Shown: positions 51,106 through 56,023 of the stretch, piece by piece
Layout: each line of letters opens with the position of its first letter
Numbering within the stretch: position 1 is the first letter of the stretch
Source: an uncultured Eubacterium sp.
Lineage (GTDB): Bacteria > Bacillota > Clostridia > Lachnospirales > Lachnospiraceae
DNA length: 56,023 nucleotides
Direction of reading: 5' to 3'
Assembly (NCBI GenBank): GCA_949959185.1
Contig: CATLIX010000019.1
Location: 1-56,023 of the forward strand
Program-made: the position numbers and the translations under genes
The notes under the pieces: generated by a model
Databases searched by the model: none
Seen by the model: only the letters and a program-made list of their open reading frames with translations
What the model was told of the DNA's origin: nothing

Positions 51106-52251
51106 TTAAACTACCTGTTTCTTGGCCACAAAAATCGGAAAAGTATCGGTACCCTTCAGCTCTTTGCCTTCGGAAACCCTTACTTTCTTATCTGTAATAA
51201 TGTATTCTGCCTGAACGCCTTCTTCAATGACAGTATCCTGCATCAGGACTGCATTTTTAACTTTGGCGCCCTTGCCGATCTTCACTCCACGGAACAGAAT
51301 GCAGTTTTCAATTTCTCCTTCGATAACGCAACCGTCAGCCACCATAACGTTCCGTGCAGAAGCACCGTTTACATAGCGGGTGGGGTTATCGTCACGTATT
51401 TTTGTATAAATGGGGCTCTCGCCAAACAGTGCTTCCAGATTTTCATTATCCAGAAGTTTCATATTTGCATCGAAATAACCTTTCAGACAGTCAATCCGTG
51501 CAGCATATTCTTTGTACTCGTATCCCATTACTTTCATTTCATCCAGATGTGGAACCAGAATATCACGCTCCAGATAAGTACTGCCCCTCTTAAATGCTTC
51601 GCTGATAAGGTTAATCAGATACTCACGCTCAAATACATATACATTCATGGAGAAATTCTTCACACCGGTTTCCTGGGAATTGATATGTATCCTCTTTACA
51701 CGGTCGCCTTCCAAATCAAGGGTATAATACATGCCCTTATTCAGTTCGTCCGCTTTGAGAATGCTTTCCGGCAGATTTTCCTTCGTATATGCAATCGTAA
51801 CGTCCGCCTCACTTGCAATATGAGCGTCCAGCAATGCTTTAAAATCAAAATTAAATGCGATATTGGTATCTGACATCACCACATATTTTTCTTTCTGAGA
51901 TTTCAGAAATCCAACAATACTGGCAATCATGCCTACCCGACCAGTGTAAACACCCATATTTTTCTGAGCAAAGGGCGGGAAAATATTCAGTCCGCCGTTC
52001 TTACGGGACAAATCCCATTCACGTCCGGAACCGAGGTGGTCCAGCAATGAGAAATAATTTTCACGCACCAGCACGGTAATATTATCAATACCGCAGTTCA
52101 CCATACTGGACAGTACGAAATCTATCATACGGTAACGTCCTGCAAAAGGAATGGAAGCCATCAGACGCTCGCTGGTCAGTTCTGGTACAAGCTCATCATA
52201 GGCATTGGGGAAAATAATGCCCAGTGCATTTGTGTTATTGGAATTTGTCAT
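51106..52251 (-). CDS. glgD: Glucose-1-phosphate adenylyltransferase subunit GlgD
   Basis: GlgD is the second subunit of ADP-glucose pyrophosphorylase in Bacillota and modulates GlgC. The 381-residue protein has a nucleotidyltransferase domain ([20 protein letters not shown]) in which the GGxGxRL nucleotide loop is lost ([17 protein letters not shown]), as known for GlgD. A left-handed beta-helix domain follows ([20 protein letters not shown]). The ATG overlaps the glgC stop (ATGA). Confidence 0.95.
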   Translation of the reverse strand: MTNSNNTNALGIIFPNAYDELVPELTSERLMASIPFAGRYRMIDFVLSSMVNCGIDNITVLVRENYFSLLDHLGSGREWDLSRKNGGLNIFPPFAQKNMGVYTGRVGMIASIVGFLKSQKEKYVVMSDTNIAFNFDFKALLDAHIASEADVTIAYTKENLPESILKADELNKGMYYTLDLEGDRVKRIHINSQETGVKNFSMNVYVFEREYLINLISEAFKRGSTYLERDILVPHLDEMKVMGYEYKEYAARIDCLKGYFDANMKLLDNENLEALFGESPIYTKIRDDNPTRYVNGASARNVMVADGCVIEGEIENCILFRGVKIGKGAKVKNAVLMQDTVIEEGVQAEYIITDKKVRVSEGKELKGTDTFPIFVAKKQVV

Positions 52252-53453
52252 TGTTTATCACCATCCTTTACATTATCACTGACCATGGCATTGGGTCCGA
52301 TGACAGCATCGTCGCCTACATAAACGCCAGGCCCAACGGTTGCCACGCCTGCTTCGTCGCCTTCCGGCATCTGTCCCACCATAGCATTCTGTCCGATAAT
52401 TACATTTTCTGCTATGATGCAGTGTTTTACCTGAGCGCCTGCTTTGATAATGGTATTGCCCATTACCACTGCGTCTTCCACATAAGCGCCTTCCTCCACC
52501 TTCACACCTGCAAAGAGGATGGAATGCTTCACATTTCCTGAAATATTGCACCCGTCTGTAATCATGGAATTTTCCACATGGGCGCCCGTATTGATTTTAT
52601 GTCCGGTCATACCGCTGTTCCGGCTGTAAATCTTCCACTTTTCATCGAAAAGGTTAATGCCGCTGTGTTCCGGGTCCAGAACCTCCATATTTGCTTCCCA
52701 GAGAGAAGAAATGGTTCCCACGTCTTTCCAGTAGCCGTTAAAGTGATATGCGTACATTTTCCGCCCGTCCTTCAGCAGGTTGGGGATAATGTTATTGCCG
52801 AAATCATTTTCCGAAGCGGGGTCTTCCTCATCCTCGATAAGATATTTCCTGAGAATATCCCAGTTGAAAATATAAATTCCCATAGAAGCCAGATTGGATT
52901 TAGGCTCTTTGGGCTTTTCCTGAAACTCTGTAATTTTGTCATCCTCATCTGCCACCATCAGACCGAACCTGGAGGCCTCCTCCCAGGGTACCTCCATAAC
53001 AGCTACTGAGAATTCTGCCCCTTTTTCCTTATGGAACCGAAGGAAATCGCTGTAATCCTGTTTGCAGATCTGGTCACCGGAAAGAATAATGACATATTCC
53101 GGGTCATAGCGGTCAATAAAAGAAATATTCTGATATATTGCGTTTGCAGTTCCTTTATACCAGTCAGAGCCGGATGCCTGCTGATAGGGCGGAAGTACGT
53201 GTACGCCTCCGTACAGACGGTCCAGGTCCCAGGGCTGTCCATTTCCAATATACTCGTTCAAAATCAGCGGCTGGTACTGTGTCAGAATACCTACCGTATC
53301 AATTCCGGAGTTCACACAGTTTGACAGTGGAAAATCAATTATACGATATTTCCCGCCAAAGGGAACTGCAGGTTTTGCCAGCTTCTGGGTCAGTGCATAA
53401 AGGCGGGAACCCTGACCACCGGCAAGAAGCATTGCAATCATTTCTTTACCCAT
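52248..53453 (-). CDS. glgC: Glucose-1-phosphate adenylyltransferase GlgC
   Basis: GlgC makes ADP-glucose from glucose 1-phosphate and ATP, the committed step of glycogen synthesis. The start at [18 protein letters not shown] (53453) after AAAGGAG gives 401 residues. The nucleotide loop LAGGQGSRL, the substrate loop [15 protein letters not shown], and the C-terminal beta-helix are all present. The longer in-frame extension is leader sequence. It is co-transcribed with glgD from a promoter near 53640. Confidence 0.96.
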   Translation of the reverse strand: MGKEMIAMLLAGGQGSRLYALTQKLAKPAVPFGGKYRIIDFPLSNCVNSGIDTVGILTQYQPLILNEYIGNGQPWDLDRLYGGVHVLPPYQQASGSDWYKGTANAIYQNISFIDRYDPEYVIILSGDQICKQDYSDFLRFHKEKGAEFSVAVMEVPWEEASRFGLMVADEDDKITEFQEKPKEPKSNLASMGIYIFNWDILRKYLIEDEEDPASENDFGNNIIPNLLKDGRKMYAYHFNGYWKDVGTISSLWEANMEVLDPEHSGINLFDEKWKIYSRNSGMTGHKINTGAHVENSMITDGCNISGNVKHSILFAGVKVEEGAYVEDAVVMGNTIIKAGAQVKHCIIAENVIIGQNAMVGQMPEGDEAGVATVGPGVYVGDDAVIGPNAMVSDNVKDGDKQ

Positions 53454-53623
53454 TTTTTCTCTCCTTTTCCTGTTAATTATTATCTCAACATGCACATATC
53501 TGTCTCTTATACGTCCGGCTTCCGGATGATTTGTACAAATATGCCATAGCTGATAACCACATAACATGACATTTTCCAACAATTTTCCTTTTCTGGCAAA
53601 TAGCGGAATAACCTATTGTTATT

Positions 53624-53652
53624 ATTGTACAGGATTATATGTTTTTTGTAAA
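53624..53652 (-). promoter_or_regulatory. Promoter of glgC-glgD
   Basis: On the minus strand TTTACA (53647-53652) and TACAAT (53624-53629) are 17 bp apart in an AT-rich region. This gives a leader of about 165 nt before glgC. Confidence 0.6.
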
Positions 53653-53694
53653 TAAATTATTGCGATTTTAATAAAAAACCAGCAACCACCCGGC

Positions 53695-53753
53695 CATAGC
53701 CTGTAAGACAGGTGAATCATGCTCGGATGTATGTGCACAGAATACAGGCTATG
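53695..53753. other. Inverted repeat between the glgC and phospholipase promoters
   Basis: CATAGCCTGT (53695-53704) and ACAGGCTATG (53744-53753) are perfect 10-bp arms around 39 nt. A competing local hairpin (CCTGT/ACAGG at 53700-53712) uses part of the left arm. It lies outside both predicted transcripts. Possible protein-binding site or unannotated RNA. Confidence 0.5.
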
Positions 53754-53812
53754 AACGGAGCGCCCCTTTTTCGTTTCTTATGACAGGTCTGTAATTTTCC
53801 CGGCAAATTGTA

Positions 53813-53818
53813 TATAAT
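53813..53818 (+). promoter_or_regulatory. -10 box of the phospholipase-like gene
   Basis: A consensus TATAAT stands 72 bp before the ATG at 53890. The -35 region is weak (TGTAAT at 17 bp). An activator or extended contact may be required. Confidence 0.5.
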
Positions 53819-53889
53819 AGAAACTGTACCTGTCTCAGTTGATACATGAAAATACGTATCGCACGAGTGCACATTTGGAGGACAATACC

Positions 53890-54855
53890 ATGCCTGGATT
53901 TACCACTCATTATCTGTTTGGCCTGAACACCTGGAAGCAGATGGCTCCCAATTCTCTGAAACAGACCATACGCCAGAATCATGCTGCTTTCAGCCTGGGG
54001 CTGCAGGGGCCCGATCTGTTTTTTTATTTCCTGCCTTCCTATCTTATCCATAAAAACAATATTGGCTCCGTGGCCCATACGGAGCAGACAAACTCCTTTC
54101 TCCATCATCTGCTGAACAGCCGCAGGCTGTTTTCCGACAAAAAAGAACGGCAGATTGCCGAAGCCTATATTGCGGGCTTTCTGGGCCATTACCTGCTGGA
54201 TACCCACTGTCACCCCTATGTCTACTGGAAAACCGGATTCCAGGAAAAGAATAACCGATACCATGGCCGCCATATGAGCCTGGAAACAGAAATCGACACA
54301 ACGCTGCTGGCATTATACCGACGCTGTCCGCCTGCCGCTTTCCGTCAGAACCGGGTAATTTCCCTTTCACCTGCGGAAATACGCACCATTTCCAGGATAC
54401 TGTATAATGTATACACTCAGACTTATCCACATATTGCTGTACATCGTCTTACCATGCACGCCGCCATCCGCTCCATTCAGCTTGGTACCAGATTTTTTCA
54501 CGACCCTGCCGGATGGAAAAAGCCTGTCATCAGCAAACTGGAGCAGTGGATTCTGGGATACCCGCTGTTTTCCACCATGATTCCGGATGAAAAACCTTCT
54601 GTCCACAAAGACCCTCTGAATCTGCGCCACTGCCTGTGGAACAATCCCTGGGCCCCCTCCCTGTTCTCCGACGCTTCCTTTCCGGATTTGATGGAAGCTG
54701 CCGGAGAACGGTACAGGGAAACGCTCACTGCTTTGTATGCACTGTTTCAGGAACGGCCTTTCACCCCCGCGGAGACCCTTGGGATTCACAGGCTGTCAAA
54801 AAGCCTTGGAAATAACTCCTACCACAGCGGTCTGGATGCGGGAATACCCAGTTAA
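53890..54855 (+). CDS. Zinc-dependent phospholipase C-like protein
   Basis: The 321-residue protein starts MPGFTTHYLFGLNTWK after TTGGAGG. The N-terminal half has the histidine/aspartate layout of the zinc-dependent phospholipase C fold: THYLFG, LQGPDLFFY, VAHTEQTN, GFLGHYLLDTHCHPYVYWK. These would bind metal. The C-terminal part has no assigned domain. No signal peptide is evident, so it seems cytosolic and a secreted toxin role is unlikely. An in-frame longer start (53839) has no ribosome binding site. Confidence 0.82.
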   Translation: MPGFTTHYLFGLNTWKQMAPNSLKQTIRQNHAAFSLGLQGPDLFFYFLPSYLIHKNNIGSVAHTEQTNSFLHHLLNSRRLFSDKKERQIAEAYIAGFLGHYLLDTHCHPYVYWKTGFQEKNNRYHGRHMSLETEIDTTLLALYRRCPPAAFRQNRVISLSPAEIRTISRILYNVYTQTYPHIAVHRLTMHAAIRSIQLGTRFFHDPAGWKKPVISKLEQWILGYPLFSTMIPDEKPSVHKDPLNLRHCLWNNPWAPSLFSDASFPDLMEAAGERYRETLTALYALFQERPFTPAETLGIHRLSKSLGNNSYHSGLDAGIPS

Positions 54856-54903
54856 ATTTGGAATTCCACATATTTTAACGCTTCACAGCAATATAGTTTT
54901 TTT

Positions 54904-55839
54904 CTATAAGACAAAAAAATCCTGAATCTGGCCCAGTATGGTATTTACAAGCCGGGTTCTGGCCTCTACGCTGGCCCAGGCAATATGAGGCGTAATCAGC
55001 AGTTTTCCGCTGTCTTTGATTTCTTTCAGGGGATTTTCCGGACTCATGGGTTCCACACAAAGCACATCCAGTCCGGCCGCCATAATTTCTCCGTTTTTCA
55101 AAGCGTCTGCCAGATCCTGTTCTGCCACAATGGGGCCTCTCCCCAGGTTCAGGAAAATGGCAGACTTTTTCATTTTTTCAAAAGCCTTTTTATCCATCAG
55201 CCCTTCTGTTTCCGGCGTCAGCGGGGCATGAACGGATACTATGTCAGATTTTGCCAGCAGTTCGTCCAGTTCCACCCGCTGGTATCCCGGCTGATTATTT
55301 TTTCCGGAGGTGGAATAGTAAATCACATTGCAGCCAAAAATTTTTGCTGCTTCCGCCACCCTTCTGCCGATGGCGCCCATGCCGATAATTCCCCATGTCT
55401 TCCCGTCCAGCTCTGTAAATTTTTTATCAAAATGAGTAAAAATCCGGTCTCCCACGTATTTTTCCGATTTTACATACTTGTCGTAATAGGGCAGATGTTC
55501 CAGCAGGTAAAACAGCAGTGCAAAGGTATGCTGGGTCACGCATTCGGTGGAATAGCCTGCCACATTGCGCCATGCAATTCCCCGTTTATCCAGATAATCT
55601 TTGTCCAGATTATTAGTACCGGTTGCCGCCACACATACCAGTTTCAGATTTTTGGCATTCCCGATGGTCTGTTCATTTACCGGAACCTTGTTTACAATAA
55701 TAACATCCGCGTCCCTTACCCGCTGACCGGCTTCTTCAGGTGTGGAAAAGTCATATTTTACCACTTCTCCCAATGCTTCGTATCCGGATAAGTCCATGTC
55801 TTCTCCAATTGTCTTTGCATCCAAAAATATAATCTTCAT
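54904..55839 (-). CDS. D-2-hydroxyacid dehydrogenase
   Basis: This NAD-dependent dehydrogenase of the D-2-hydroxyacid family is glycerate- or lactate-dehydrogenase-like. The start at MKIIFLDAKTIGEDMDLSGY (55839) after GAGGAGG gives 311 residues. The Rossmann fold is GIIGMGAIGRRVAEAA. Catalytic residues are Arg in NLGRGPIV, Glu in DVLCVEPMSPENP and His in LLITPHIAWAS. The substrate is uncertain. Its start overlaps the stop of the repetitive reading frame upstream by 4 nt. Confidence 0.92.
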   Translation of the reverse strand: MKIIFLDAKTIGEDMDLSGYEALGEVVKYDFSTPEEAGQRVRDADVIIVNKVPVNEQTIGNAKNLKLVCVAATGTNNLDKDYLDKRGIAWRNVAGYSTECVTQHTFALLFYLLEHLPYYDKYVKSEKYVGDRIFTHFDKKFTELDGKTWGIIGMGAIGRRVAEAAKIFGCNVIYYSTSGKNNQPGYQRVELDELLAKSDIVSVHAPLTPETEGLMDKKAFEKMKKSAIFLNLGRGPIVAEQDLADALKNGEIMAAGLDVLCVEPMSPENPLKEIKDSGKLLITPHIAWASVEARTRLVNTILGQIQDFFVL

Positions 55840-56023
55840 TTTATTTCCTCCTCTATGGTTAGTTTGATTGAAAACCATTCTTTTTGCGATTCTGAAATTT
55901 CCCCTGCGGAACCGTCCGGTTTATTGCCGGCTTTTACAGGAAACTCTGGGGCATTTTCCGGATTATCACTGGCTTTCATGGGAAACTCTGCGGCGTTTTC
56001 CGGATTATCACTGGCTTTCATGG
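55836..56023 (-). CDS. C-terminal end of a repetitive protein, cut by the window edge
   Basis: At least 61 residues are in frame and continue beyond the window. Two copies of a 14-residue unit, MKASDNPENA(A/P)EFP, start at 56021 and 55979 on the minus strand. A third, degenerate unit (VKAGNKPDGSAGE) and a unique tail (WFSIKLTIEEEIK) follow. The stop overlaps the dehydrogenase start (ATGA), which suggests real translation and coupling. The rest of the gene and its function cannot be seen. Confidence 0.55.
   Translation of the reverse strand, partial: MKASDNPENAAEFPMKASDNPENAPEFPVKAGNKPDGSAGEISESQKEWFSIKLTIEEEIK

Noticed and set aside
53695-53753. tRNA or small SRP RNA
   Set aside because: There is no cloverleaf or conserved SRP loop, only one long-range stem.

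Overview
The window looks like a chromosomal segment of a spore-forming, anaerobic member of the Lachnospiraceae (Bacillota, Clostridia). The grounds are a Clostridia-type S10/spc ribosomal operon with a KOW-domain gene between map and infA, a type-Z zinc-ribbon S14, a SpoVT homologue, oxygen-sensitive class III ribonucleotide reductase (nrdD/nrdG), GlgC/GlgD, strong purine-rich ribosome binding sites and TTGACA/TATAAT-like promoters. The genus cannot be fixed from the sequence alone. No rRNA, tRNA or CRISPR array was seen.

Layout. 1-3200: part of an intergenic repeat, a short tyrosine recombinase split by a -1 frameshift, and a large secreted polysaccharide deacetylase with cell-wall-binding-like repeats. 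3248-16386 (minus): one ribosomal operon, rpsJ-rplC-rplD-rplW-rplB-rpsS-rplV-rpsC-rplP-rpmC-rpsQ-rplN-rplX-rplE-rpsN-rpsH-rplF-rplR-rpsE-rpmD-rplO-secY-adk-map-KOW-infA. It has a clear promoter, a leader of about 220 nt, and an unusual repeat-bearing spacer between rpsH and rplF. The alpha-operon genes that usually follow infA are absent here. 16427-20818 (minus): a structured intergenic repeat, then a two-gene operon of a 900-residue HEVGH metallopeptidase-like protein and a DisA_N (diadenylate-cyclase-like) protein. This is the best candidate for an undescribed signalling or conflict system. 20825-24732 (minus): two small unknown proteins, a MATE transporter overlapping lgt, and another unknown. 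24858-25576: an XRE regulator and a complete type I toxin-antitoxin locus (31-residue holin-like toxin and convergent antisense RNA) that is easy to miss because the toxin is so short.

25763-37435: an SAM-dependent methyltransferase with a 36-bp tandem repeat at its 3' end, a short pyruvate kinase, an L,D-transpeptidase, a PAS-like protein, nrdG-nrdD with a promoter and NrdR-like boxes, a DUF308-like membrane protein, a second polysaccharide deacetylase, spoVT, a double-domain polyphosphate:AMP phosphotransferase, acylphosphatase and an ArsC/Spx-like protein. 37614-46763: a five-gene minus-strand operon (solute-binding lipoprotein with a propeller-like N-terminal half, two CUT1-type permeases, an HlyD-like adaptor and a MacB-like membrane protein, with no ATPase), divergent from a two-component system. 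An 18-bp inverted repeat lies between them and may be the regulator's operator. 46770-56023: an RdgB-like pyrophosphatase, a large SWIM/SNF2 helicase, a MITE-like repeat with flanking direct repeats, glgC-glgD for glycogen synthesis, a zinc-dependent phospholipase C-like protein, a D-2-hydroxyacid dehydrogenase, and the end of a repetitive reading frame that runs off the window.
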